A stretch of DNA of 64,000 nt, taken from NCBI GenBank assembly GCA_002027195.1, contig MWJO01000036.1, positions 1 through 64,000 on the forward strand, written 5' to 3'. Below, piece by piece: positions 53,686 through 61,542 of the stretch. Source of the stretch: Streptomyces sp. GKU 895 (GTDB lineage Bacteria > Actinomycetota > Actinomycetes > Streptomycetales > Streptomycetaceae). Under the pieces are notes generated by a model, which was not told where the DNA came from, did no database searches, and saw only the letters and a list, made by a program, of their open reading frames with translations. Each line of letters opens with the position of its first letter. Position 1 is the first letter of the stretch. The translations under genes and the position numbers were made by a program.

Positions 53686-55161
53686 GTGCCCTCCATGAAC
53701 GAACTGGTCCGCCAGCACACCGCCCTCGACGACTCCGACCTCGAGTGGCTCCATCTGCTGGTCTCGGAGTGGCAGCTGCTCTCCGACCTCTCCTTCGCCG
53801 ACCTCGTCCTGTGGGTCCCCACGCGCGACGGCGCCCGCTATGTCTCGGTGGCCCAGATGCGGCCCAACACCGGCCCCACCTCCTACCAGGACGACATGGT
53901 CGGCCACCTCGTCCCGCGCGGCCGCCGCCCCCTCCTCGACGCCGCCCTCGACGAGGGCCGGATCGTGCGCGAGGGCGACCCGGAGTGGCGGGAGGAGGTC
54001 CCGGTGCGGGTCGAGTCGATCCCCGTACGACGGGACGGCCGCGTCCTCGGCGTCATCGCGCGCAACACCAACCTCCTCACCGTGCGCACCCCGAGCCGCC
54101 TCGAACTGACCTACCTGCAGAGCGCCTCCGACCTAGCCCAGATGATCGCGGCCGGCGCCTTCCCGTTCGCGAACCAGCAGATGGACATGGACGCCGCCCC
54201 GCGCGTGGGCGACGGCCTGATCCGGCTCGACGCGGACGGCATCGTCCAGTACGCCTCGCCGAACGCGCTGTCCGCGTACCACCGCCTCGGTCTCGCCTCC
54301 GATCTCGTCGGCCACCACCTCGGCAAGACCACCGCCGAACTCGCCCCGACCCGCGGCCCGGTGGACGAGGCGCTCGCCAAGGTCGCCAGCGGCTGGGCGC
54401 CGCGCGAGTTCGAGATCGAGTCCGGCGACGGGGTCATCCAGTTCAGGGCCATTCCGCTCAAACCCAAGGGCACCCGCATCGGTTCCCTGGTCCTGCTCCG
54501 GGACGTCACCGAACTGCGGCGCCGCGAGCGCGAGTTGATCACCAAGGACGCCACCATCCGGGAGATCCACCACCGGGTGAAGAACAACCTCCAGACGGTC
54601 GCCGCCCTCCTGCGCCTCCAGGCCCGCCGCATCGACTCCGACCGCGGCCGCGAGGCACTCGAAGAGGCGGTGCGCCGGGTCGGGTCGATCGCGATCGTGC
54701 ACGAGACGCTGTCCCAGAACCTGGACGAGCGCGTGGAGTTCGACGAGATCGCCGACCGGGTCCTCGCGATGGTCGCCGAGATCTCACCGGGCAAGGTGAC
54801 CGGCCGGCGCACCGGACGCTTCGGCATCCTCGACGCCGAGGTCGCCACGCCTCTGTCGATGGTGCTCACCGAGATTCTGCAGAACGCCCTGGAGCATGGC
54901 TTCCGCGAAGGGGACACCGGCACGGTCGAGGTCTCGGCGGTCCGCGGCGGTACGACGAAGGAGGCCCGCCTGCTCGTCACGGTCCAGGACGACGGGGTCG
55001 GCCTGCCCGAGGGATTCGACCCGCACACCGCGGGCAACCTCGGTCTGCAGATCGTACGGACGCTGGTGGAGGGGGAGTTGGGCGGCACGTTCGACATGGT
55101 CCCGGCTCCGGAGGGCGGCACCCGCGTCATACTCGACGTCCCGGTGCGCGCCAACAAGTGA
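53686..55161 (+). CDS. PdtaS-type sensor histidine kinase
   Basis: This encodes 491 aa, soluble, with no membrane segment. A GAF-like domain (residues about 10-145) and a PAS domain (about 170-285) precede a HisKA_2 domain with the phospho-acceptor histidine in EIHHRVKNNLQTVAALLRLQ. The HATPase has the N box LTEILQNALEHGF and G box DDGVGLP...GNLGLQIV. Family members phosphorylate ANTAR-domain RNA-binding regulators (PdtaR). No response regulator is adjacent, so the partner is elsewhere. Two in-frame starts (GTG 53686, ATG 53695) lack a clear Shine-Dalgarno. TACGCT eight bases upstream raises the possibility of leaderless translation. Confidence 0.92.
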   Translation: MPSMNELVRQHTALDDSDLEWLHLLVSEWQLLSDLSFADLVLWVPTRDGARYVSVAQMRPNTGPTSYQDDMVGHLVPRGRRPLLDAALDEGRIVREGDPEWREEVPVRVESIPVRRDGRVLGVIARNTNLLTVRTPSRLELTYLQSASDLAQMIAAGAFPFANQQMDMDAAPRVGDGLIRLDADGIVQYASPNALSAYHRLGLASDLVGHHLGKTTAELAPTRGPVDEALAKVASGWAPREFEIESGDGVIQFRAIPLKPKGTRIGSLVLLRDVTELRRRERELITKDATIREIHHRVKNNLQTVAALLRLQARRIDSDRGREALEEAVRRVGSIAIVHETLSQNLDERVEFDEIADRVLAMVAEISPGKVTGRRTGRFGILDAEVATPLSMVLTEILQNALEHGFREGDTGTVEVSAVRGGTTKEARLLVTVQDDGVGLPEGFDPHTAGNLGLQIVRTLVEGELGGTFDMVPAPEGGTRVILDVPVRANK

Positions 55162-55196
55162 GGCGCACCGCCGAGCGAGCCGAGTAAAGCGCACCG

Positions 55197-55251
55197 CCAA
55201 GTAGACCCAAGAAGTAAGAGCCACCAAGTAAGACCCAGCAAGTAAGTCTCA
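55197..55251 (+). repeat. Four degenerate 13-14-bp tandem repeats
   Basis: The units CCAAGTAGACCCA, AGAAGTAAGAGCCA, CCAAGTAAGACCCA and GCAAGTAAGTCTCA follow one another between the kinase stop and the terminator. The AT-rich AAGTAAG core stands out from the surrounding GC-rich DNA. Confidence 0.8.
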
Positions 55252-55285
55252 AGCTCCCCCTGTTCAGAAATCGAGCACAGCAAGA

Positions 55286-55313
55286 AGCCCCGGACCAGAA
55301 GTGGTCCGGGGCT
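55286..55313. terminator. Bidirectional terminator between kinase and wblE
   Basis: AGCCCCGGACCA and its complement form a perfect 12-bp stem closed by a GAAG loop. Confidence 0.93.
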
Positions 55314-55426
55314 CGAATGCTCGTTGCCAGCTTGTGCTGCGCACCGGGGGTACTGCGCGCTGCGGCTCGGGGGCGGGAGATGCGTACTCGCTGTACGCGC
55401 CGCCAAGCTCAGGCTGGGTGGGTGTG

Positions 55427-55684
55427 TCAGGCAGAAGCCTGACGGGCCCGGTTGCGGGCGGCGCGGCGCTTCATCGCACGACGCTCGTCCTCGCTGAGAC
55501 CACCCCAGACACCGGAGTCCTGACCGGACTCGAGCGCCCACTGCAGACACTGATCCATAACGGGGCAGCGACGGCAGACGGCCTTGGCTTCCTCGATCTG
55601 CAGCAGCGCAGGACCGGTGTTGCCGATGGGGAAGAAGAGCTCGGGGTCTTCCTCGCGGCAAACGGCGTTGTGACGCCAGTCCAT
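55427..55684 (-). CDS. wblE: WhiB-like iron-sulfur protein WblE
   Basis: This encodes 85 aa. Four cysteines (Cys9, Cys37, Cys40, Cys46; CRRCPVMDQC) ligate a 4Fe-4S cluster. GVWGGLSEDERR is the conserved turn, followed by a basic DNA-contacting tail (KRRAARNRARQ). It is the WhiB1/WblE type, which binds region 4 of the housekeeping sigma factor. AGGAGAGG precedes ATG 55684. It may be essential, as is WhiB1 in mycobacteria. The long AT-containing leader upstream suggests complex regulation. Confidence 0.95.
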   Translation of the reverse strand: MDWRHNAVCREEDPELFFPIGNTGPALLQIEEAKAVCRRCPVMDQCLQWALESGQDSGVWGGLSEDERRAMKRRAARNRARQASA

Positions 55685-56004
55685 GGCTGCTACCTCTCCT
55701 TGGTATTACGTGCAAGTTGCTTGTGAATGTGAACGCTTTCACGAATCCCTCAACAAGTGAAGGGCCGACCGTCAGGTTTCCCTGGACGAGGTCCTGTGAG
55801 TTGAAGAGGGGTTCCGGTGATCTGTGGAGCCGGTGTTGCGGGCTGTCCCGATCGCCACGTAGAGACTCGCAAACCTCAGCGGCGGATACAACCCCTTCCG
55901 GAAAGTTTTTTTTGATTCCTCGGTGTCGACTAGGTCACAGCCGTACTTCCATGGGGTGGATGCTGGCCTAAACGTTCGAGTGAAAGGACTTCAGCCCTTT
56001 CTGC
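55685..56004. other. 320-bp regulatory region upstream of wblE
   Basis: No gene is visible. The region holds the imperfect palindrome GTGAACGCTTTCAC at 55729-55742 and an uninterrupted tract of eight T (A on the wblE strand) around 55906-55913, rare in this GC-rich sequence. I could not find a sigma-R promoter with correct spacing. Confidence 0.7.
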
Positions 56005-56973
56005 TCACACAATCACACGCAGTGCACGGCGTACGCCTGTGAACGTCACGCTCGTGCGCAGCCCGAGGTGGTCGCCGTCCATCTGAAGGGGCAGAGGCAC
56101 CTTCGAATGCAAGGTGAACTGGTCCAGGTCGTGCAGGGACACCGCATGCTTGCCATGGGGTCCACGCTCAGGGGACGAAGTGAGCAACTGGGTGCCATAC
56201 CGGGCAACCGAGGCCGTCGTCATACGGCTGAGGCCGAGTACGTCGAGTCCCTTATCGAACGACGCCTTAGGCGATGCGTACATCGGGTGATTGCCCAGGA
56301 ACGTCCACGGAGACGTGTTCGAGACTATGGAGAGGACCAGATCGGTCACCGGCTCCGCGTCCGGGCGCTCCAGGGTGATCGTCCCGTGCCGGCGGTGGGC
56401 CTCGCCGAAGAACTGGCGCAGGGCCTGGCGGACGTAGAGCGCGTGCGTCGACTTCCTGCCGCGCTCGCGCTGCTGCTCGACCCGGCCGACGACGCCGGCG
56501 TCGAAGCCCAGGCCCGCGTTGAAGGTGAACCAGCGGCCCGGGACGGCCTCGTCCTCGGTGCCGGGGGTGCCGGAGGTCAGTCCGAGCCCGACCGTGCGTT
56601 CGCTGCCCTCGCGCAGGGCGTCCAGCAGGGCGCCGGTCGCCTCCACGGCGTCGTTGGGCAGGCCCAGGGCCCGGGCGAAGACGTTGGTGGAACCGCCGGG
56701 GACCACGGCGAGGCCGGGGAGGTGCTCCGGGTCCGGGCCGGCGTGCAGCAGGCCGTTCACCACCTCGTTGACCGTGCCGTCGCCGCCCAGGGCCACGACC
56801 AGGTCGATGTCCTCGCTCTCCGCCGCCTGCCGCCCGAGGTCGCGGGCGTGGCCGCGGTACTCGGTCGTGACCGCCTCGAGTTTCATCTCGCTCGCCAGCG
56901 CATGGATCAGGACATCGCGCGTACGTGCGCTTGTGGTGGTTGCCGCCGGATTGACCACGAGAAGTGCACGCAT
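56005..56973 (-). CDS. Diacylglycerol kinase family lipid kinase
   Basis: This encodes 322 aa from ATG 56973 (MRALLVVNPAATTTS). The catalytic motif GGDGTVNEVVNGL and the PGGSTNVFARALG loop are those of DAGK/YegS/sphingosine kinase proteins. These phosphorylate a membrane lipid on the cytoplasmic side. The C-terminal beta-domain (LQMDGDHLG) is normal. The exact lipid substrate is not determined by sequence. An in-frame extension to 57027 has no ribosome binding site. Confidence 0.92.
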   Translation of the reverse strand: MRALLVVNPAATTTSARTRDVLIHALASEMKLEAVTTEYRGHARDLGRQAAESEDIDLVVALGGDGTVNEVVNGLLHAGPDPEHLPGLAVVPGGSTNVFARALGLPNDAVEATGALLDALREGSERTVGLGLTSGTPGTEDEAVPGRWFTFNAGLGFDAGVVGRVEQQRERGRKSTHALYVRQALRQFFGEAHRRHGTITLERPDAEPVTDLVLSIVSNTSPWTFLGNHPMYASPKASFDKGLDVLGLSRMTTASVARYGTQLLTSSPERGPHGKHAVSLHDLDQFTLHSKVPLPLQMDGDHLGLRTSVTFTGVRRALRVIV

Positions 56974-57142
56974 GAGTTGCAGCGTACCTACTGGGTGGTA
57001 CCGGGCACAGGCCGAGGTAGGGATCACGTAAGACTTCGGGGCGTGAATCTTGCCACGGACGGGCCGGGCAACCCCGGCGAGCGGCCGTGCGTTGCCCCCG
57101 CCTGGCCGGGGTGGCCGAAGGGGCGACGGATACCCTTCAGGG

Positions 57143-57592
57143 GTGACCAGTGAGCAGACGCCAGCCCCCGAGGAAACCGCCGGCCCGCGCCCGCGGCGCC
57201 TGACCTACGCCGCCGCCCTGGCCGCGCTGGAGGGGCTCGCCCTCGTCGCCGGCGGAGTGTGGATGCTCGTCGAGGGACTCGCGGGCGACCCGAACGACCG
57301 GCAGACCGCCGTCACCGGCGGCATCACGCTCGTCGTCCTCGCCCTGCTGCCGCTGCTCGCCGCGCGCGGGCTGCTCGCGCAGCGCAGCTGGAGCCGGGGG
57401 CCGGCCGTGATCACGCAGATCCTGGCACTGCCCGTGGCCTACAACCTGCTCCAGGCGGACAGTGTGGCGATCCCGGCGGGCATCGCCCTCGCGGTCGTCG
57501 CGGTGGCCGCGCTGGTCCTCCTCGTCAACCCGGCGACGACCCAGGCCCTCGGGATCAAGGGGCCGGGCCGCGCACAGGACGGGGAGCGCTAG
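57143..57592 (+). CDS. Four-helix integral membrane protein, unknown
   Basis: This encodes 149 aa from GTG 57143 (VTSEQTPAPEE). A short acidic head is followed by four hydrophobic helices (AALAALEGLALVAGGVWMLV and three more). TACCCT seven bases upstream of the GTG would serve as a -10 element, so the mRNA may be leaderless. Upstream in-frame starts lack hydrophobic or conserved sequence. No family is recognised. Confidence 0.75.
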   Translation: MTSEQTPAPEETAGPRPRRLTYAAALAALEGLALVAGGVWMLVEGLAGDPNDRQTAVTGGITLVVLALLPLLAARGLLAQRSWSRGPAVITQILALPVAYNLLQADSVAIPAGIALAVVAVAALVLLVNPATTQALGIKGPGRAQDGER

Positions 57593-57654
57593 GGCGGCCG
57601 TACGACGCCGTCATCCGCGTAGGTCTGAAACCGGACCGCCCGCGGAGCGAACCG

Positions 57655-58788
57655 TCACTCCTCCACGAGGAGCTTCTCCCGCAGCTGGGCCAGGGTGCGG
57701 GCCAGCAGGCGGGAGACGTGCATCTGGGAGATGCCGACCTCCTGCGCGATCTGCGACTGGGTCATGTTGCCGAAGAAGCGCAGCAGCAGGATCCGCTTCT
57801 CGCGCGGCGGCAGGTCCTCCAGGAGCGGCTTGAGGGACTCGCGGTACTCGACGCCCTCAAGGGCCTCGTCCTCGGCGCCGAGGGTGTCGGCGACCGCCGG
57901 GGACTCGTCGTCGGTGTCGGGGACGTCCAGGGACAGCGTGGAGTACGCGTTGGCGGACTCCAGGCCCTCCAGGACCTCCTCCTCCGAGATGGCCAGCTTC
58001 TCGGCCAGCTCGTGCACGGTCGGGGAGCGGCCGTGCTGCTGGGAGAGCTCGGCGGTGGCCGTCGTCAGGGCCAGGCGCAGCTCCTGCAGCCTGCGCGGGA
58101 CGCGGACCGCCCAGCCCTTGTCGCGGAAGTGCCGCTTGATCTCGCCGACGACCGTCGGGGTCGCGTACGTCGAGAACTCGACGCCGCGCTCCGGGTCGAA
58201 GCGGTCGACCGACTTGATCAGGCCGATGGTGGCGACCTGGGTGAGGTCGTCGAGCGGCTCGCCGCGGTTGCGGAAGCGGCGCGCGAGGTGCTCGACGAGC
58301 GGCAGGTGCATACGGACCAGCTTGTTGCGCAGCTCCGCGTACTCCGGGCTGCCGTCCTTCAGCTTGCGCAGCTCGATGAACATCGCGCGCGCTCCGCTGC
58401 GGTCCTGAGGGTCGTGCTGCGCGGCGTGCCCGCTCTGCCCGCTCTGCTCGCCCTGCTGATCGTCTCGCTCGTGCTCGCTCATCGTCCTGCCCGTCGCCCT
58501 TCCCCGAGCCGTCGTCTCCGCTCGGACAGGGGAGACCCCGATCCGTCCGTCCAGAGACGTGCTCCGCACGGCACCTTCCTCGTCCCGCTGCCCGTCCTCC
58601 AGGAAGCCGGCCCCGGCGGAGTCGTCCTCCGGATGCGGCCGGGCCTGTTCGGGGATGCCGGAGACACCGGCCGCATCGACAGCGCCGTCGATGGATTCCC
58701 CCGTGTGTCGGGACCCGCCTGTGCCCTCGGCCGGCAGCTCCCGTGTGCCGCGCTCTTCGTCACGCACCGGCCCGTCCCCTGTCCTCAC
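57655..58788 (-). CDS. sigH: Stress/development sigma factor SigH (multiple starts)
   Basis: From GTG 58788, which overlaps the TGA of ushX (GTGA), the protein has 377 aa. An ATG at 58482 (MSEHERDDQQ) gives 275 aa, the size of ordinary SigB/SigF-family factors. The core contains region 2 (DDLTQVATIGLIKSVDRFDP), region 3 (RVPRRLQELRLAL) and region 4 (ITQSQIAQE-type helix with ISQMHVSRLLARTL). The N-terminal 100 residues are acidic and disordered. S. coelicolor SigH is known to occur as several N-terminal size forms and to act in osmotic stress and septation. Promoter-proximal sequence carries a BldD-type box. Confidence 0.92.
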   Translation of the reverse strand: MRTGDGPVRDEERGTRELPAEGTGGSRHTGESIDGAVDAAGVSGIPEQARPHPEDDSAGAGFLEDGQRDEEGAVRSTSLDGRIGVSPVRAETTARGRATGRTMSEHERDDQQGEQSGQSGHAAQHDPQDRSGARAMFIELRKLKDGSPEYAELRNKLVRMHLPLVEHLARRFRNRGEPLDDLTQVATIGLIKSVDRFDPERGVEFSTYATPTVVGEIKRHFRDKGWAVRVPRRLQELRLALTTATAELSQQHGRSPTVHELAEKLAISEEEVLEGLESANAYSTLSLDVPDTDDESPAVADTLGAEDEALEGVEYRESLKPLLEDLPPREKRILLLRFFGNMTQSQIAQEVGISQMHVSRLLARTLAQLREKLLVEE

Positions 58789-59198
58789 GCCGGCCCGGGT
58801 CCCGCGCCGCGCTGTTTGTAGAGGCTGATCGAAACGGTTTTGTCCTCGTCCACGGCGGAGGAGACCTTGCCCGCGAGCGCGGACAGGACGGTCCAGGCGA
58901 AGGTGTCCCGCGAAGGGGCATGACCGTCCGTGGTCGGCGCCGAGACGGTGACCTCGAGTGAGTCGTCGACGAGGCGGAAGACGCAACTGAGCACCGAGCC
59001 GGGCACGGCCTGCTGGAGCAGGATCGCGCAGGCCTCGTCCACCGCGATGCGCAGGTCCTCGATCTCGTCGAGGGTGAAGTCCAAACGGGCCGCGAGTCCG
59101 GCAGTCGCCGTACGCAGCACCGACAGGTAGGCACCCGCAGCCGGCAGCCGGACTTCCACGAAGTCCTGGGTCGCGGGCTCGCCTGCGATCTGGGACAC
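58785..59198 (-). CDS. ushX: RsbW-like anti-sigma factor (UshX/PrsH)
   Basis: This encodes 137 aa from GTG 59198 (VSQIAGEPATQDF), with GGAGG six bases upstream. A TTG at 59210 is possible but poorly placed. It is a histidine-kinase-type ATPase of the anti-sigma class: LRIAVDEACAILLQQ is the N box. The protein binds SigH and blocks it. Its stop overlaps the GTG of sigH, which couples their synthesis. No anti-anti-sigma gene is in the window. Confidence 0.92.
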   Translation of the reverse strand: MSQIAGEPATQDFVEVRLPAAGAYLSVLRTATAGLAARLDFTLDEIEDLRIAVDEACAILLQQAVPGSVLSCVFRLVDDSLEVTVSAPTTDGHAPSRDTFAWTVLSALAGKVSSAVDEDKTVSISLYKQRGAGPGPA

Positions 59199-59327
59199 CC
59201 TCACCTCCAAGGTGGTACAAGCTTTTCGGGGCCGAGGGTCGCCCCCCGGGGTAACGCGAAGTGTGGTTCAGCGGTGACGCTATCGCGCTCTCAACTTTCC
59301 TGTCCCCGGGACCCCGACCCCTTGCCG

Positions 59328-59340
59328 TTACTCACAGTAA
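59328..59340. promoter_or_regulatory. BldD-type box upstream of ushX-sigH
   Basis: TTACTCACAGTAA fits the BldD consensus TNACNCWGNGTNA at 12 of 13 positions and is a perfect 5-3-5 palindrome. A second palindrome, CACAGT-AAA-ACTGTG (59333-59347), overlaps it. BldD represses sigH in S. coelicolor. Confidence 0.7.
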
Positions 59341-59480
59341 AACTGTGGACACGCTCCGTGTCTAGAGGTCTGCGGCTCCAATTGGGAAGAACGCGCGCCG
59401 GGTTGACGTACCCAGACGTCAGACCGTCGAACCGTCCGGAAACGGAGTCTGCTCCGGCCTGGTCGAGGGCCCGGACGCGG

Positions 59481-59741
59481 TCACACCAGGACGTGGTCCT
59501 CGAAGCACCAGCGCCAGTCCTCGCCCGGCTCGAATGTCCGCATGATCGGGTGCCCGGACTCCTTGTAGTGCGTGGTGGCGTGTCTGCCGGGCGACGAGTC
59601 GCAGCAGCCGACATGACCGCAGGTGAGGCAGAGCCGCAGTTGCACCGGGTGGGTACCGTCGCGCAGACACTCGGGACAGGTGTCGTCGAGCGGCGCGGGT
59701 TCCGGGTGCGGCAGCGCGTCGGCGTGCGTGCACTGTTTCAT
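59481..59741 (-). CDS. UBP-type zinc finger protein
   Basis: This encodes 86 aa from ATG 59741 (MKQCTHADAL). The whole protein is a single ZnF-UBP domain with the ordered ligands CTH, CPEC, CLTCGHVGCC, HATTHYKESGHPI. In eukaryotes this fold binds the ubiquitin C-terminus; bacteria have no ubiquitin, so the ligand is unknown. It is divergent from the Na+/H+ antiporter gene, with 87 bases between starts. Confidence 0.92.
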   Translation of the reverse strand: MKQCTHADALPHPEPAPLDDTCPECLRDGTHPVQLRLCLTCGHVGCCDSSPGRHATTHYKESGHPIMRTFEPGEDWRWCFEDHVLV

Positions 59742-59828
59742 GATTGCCAGGTTACGACGGGTGTGCGGACGGCCGCGCGGAAAATCGACGGCGGGGCGGA
59801 CGACGATGGACGAGGGCGGGCGAGGGCC

Positions 59829-61423
59829 ATGGACGTGATGCCACTGCTGTTGCTGGTGGCGGGCAGTGCGGCGATTGCCGCGGCGGCCCGGCGCACCCCG
59901 GTGCCGGCGCCGCTGCTGCTGGTCGCCGCCGGGCTGGTGTTCTCGTACGTCCCGGGAGTCCCTGAATACACGCTCGACCCGGACGTCGTGCTGCCCCTGA
60001 TCCTGCCGCCGCTGCTGCACACGGCGGCCACCGACAGCTCGTACCTCGACCTGAGGGCACAGATGCGACCGGTGGCGTTGCTGTCCGTCGGGTACGTGCT
60101 CTTCGCGACCCTCGTGGTCGGCTGGGCCGCCTACCGGATCGTGCCGGGCCTGTCGCTGACCGGGGCGCTCGTGCTGGGCGCGGTGGTGGCGCCGCCGGAC
60201 GCGGTCGCCGCGACGGCGGTGGCCCGCCGGGTCGGTCTGCCCTCCCGGATCACCACGATCCTCCAGGGAGAGTCCCTGGTGAACGACGCGACCGCGATCA
60301 CCGCCTACCGGGTCGCCCTCGCGGCGGCGGTGGGCGAGGGCGCGTCCTGGGCGGGCGGCATCGGCGAGTTCCTGCTCGCGGCGCTCGGCGGGGTGGCGGT
60401 CGGCCTGGTCCTGATGGTGCCGATCCACTGGCTGCGCACCCACCTCAAGGAGCCCCTCCTCCAGAACACCCTCTCGCTCCTGATCCCCTTCGTCGCGTAC
60501 GCGGCCGCCGAGCAGTTCCACGCCTCCGGTGTCCTCGCGGTCGTCGTGGTGGCGCTCTTCCTCGGGCACCGCGCGTGGGAGGTCGACTTCGCGACGCGCC
60601 TCCAGGAGGACGCGGTGTGGAAAATGGTCGCCTTCGTCCTCGAATCGTCGGTGTTCGCGCTGATCGGACTCCAGTTGCCGGTCGTCCTCAAGGGCCTCGG
60701 GGAGTACGAGGGGGTCGACGCCGCCTGGTACGCGCTCGCCGTCTTCCTCGTGGTCGTCGCCTCCCGGTTCATCTGGGTGTATCCGGCGACGTTCCTCCCG
60801 CGTGTGCTGTCCGCGCGGATCAGGGAACGCGAGGAGAACCCCACCTGGAAGGGCCCGTTCGTGATCGCCTGGGCCGGCATGCGCGGGGTGGTCTCGCTGG
60901 CCATCGCCTTCTCCATCCCCGAGCAGCTGGACGGCGGCGAGCCCTTCCCCGGCCGCAACCTGATCCTCTTCCTCACCTTCACGACCGTCATCGGCACGCT
61001 CGTCGTCCAGGGCGTCACCCTGCCCCCGCTCATCCGCTTCCTCAAGCTCCCCGGCCGGACGCCCAGGCCGAGACCCTCGCCGAGGCCAACGCCCAGGCGC
61101 AGGCCTCCCGGGCCGCCGAACGCCGTCTGGACGAGCTCCTGTCCGACGAACGCAACACCCTCCCGCCCCCGCTCGCCGACCGCCTCCGCACCGTCCTGGA
61201 GCGCCGCCGCAACGCCGTCTGGGAACGTCTCGGCGCGGTCAATCCGGTGACCGGCGAAACCGTCGACGACACCTACCGCCGGCTGTCCCGGGAGATGATC
61301 AGCGCCGAACGCGCGGTCTTCGTCAAGCTCAGGGACGGCCGCTACATCGACGACGAGATGCTGCGGACGCTGCTGCGGAGGCTGGACCTGGAGGAAGCGG
61401 CGGCCTACCGCGAGGCGGAGTGA
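59829..61423 (+). CDS. CPA1 family Na+/H+ antiporter (frameshifted near 61057)
   Basis: The sequence reads from ATG 59829 (MDVMPLLLLVAG) to about 61057, where one missing G shifts the frame. The correct continuation PGRDAQAETLAEANAQAQA runs in another frame to 61423, giving 531 aa. Twelve or so membrane helices carry the family motifs VVAPPDAVAATAVAR (ion-binding Asp) and GESLVNDATAI. The C-terminal 120 residues form a cytoplasmic, probably coiled-coil, regulatory tail (ERRLDELLSDERNTLPPPLA). Without the repair the tail would be an Arg/Pro/Ser-rich nonsense sequence. Sequence error is likely. Confidence 0.88.
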
Positions 61424-61437
61424 GGACTTCCGCGGGG

Positions 61438-61542
61438 GTCGTCCCGTGATCGGAGCTCCGGTGAGGACCGCGGTCATCCCGTGATCGGAGCTCCGGTGAG
61501 CACCCCGGTCATGCCGTGAACGGAGCCCCGGTGATCACCGCG
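61438..61542. repeat. Three tandem 35-bp copies at the 3' end of the desulfhydrase gene
   Basis: Units start at 61438, 61473 and 61508 and share CCGTGATCGGAGCTCCGGTG, with the third copy diverged at three or four positions. The third copy contains the last codons and stop of the desulfhydrase gene; the others lie beyond it. Confidence 0.93.

Noticed and set aside
55685..55920. Sigma-R promoter in front of wblE
   Set aside because: AGGAAT and later GGGAT/GTT elements exist, but the spacings are 22 or 10 bases rather than 18-19. I therefore do not call it.
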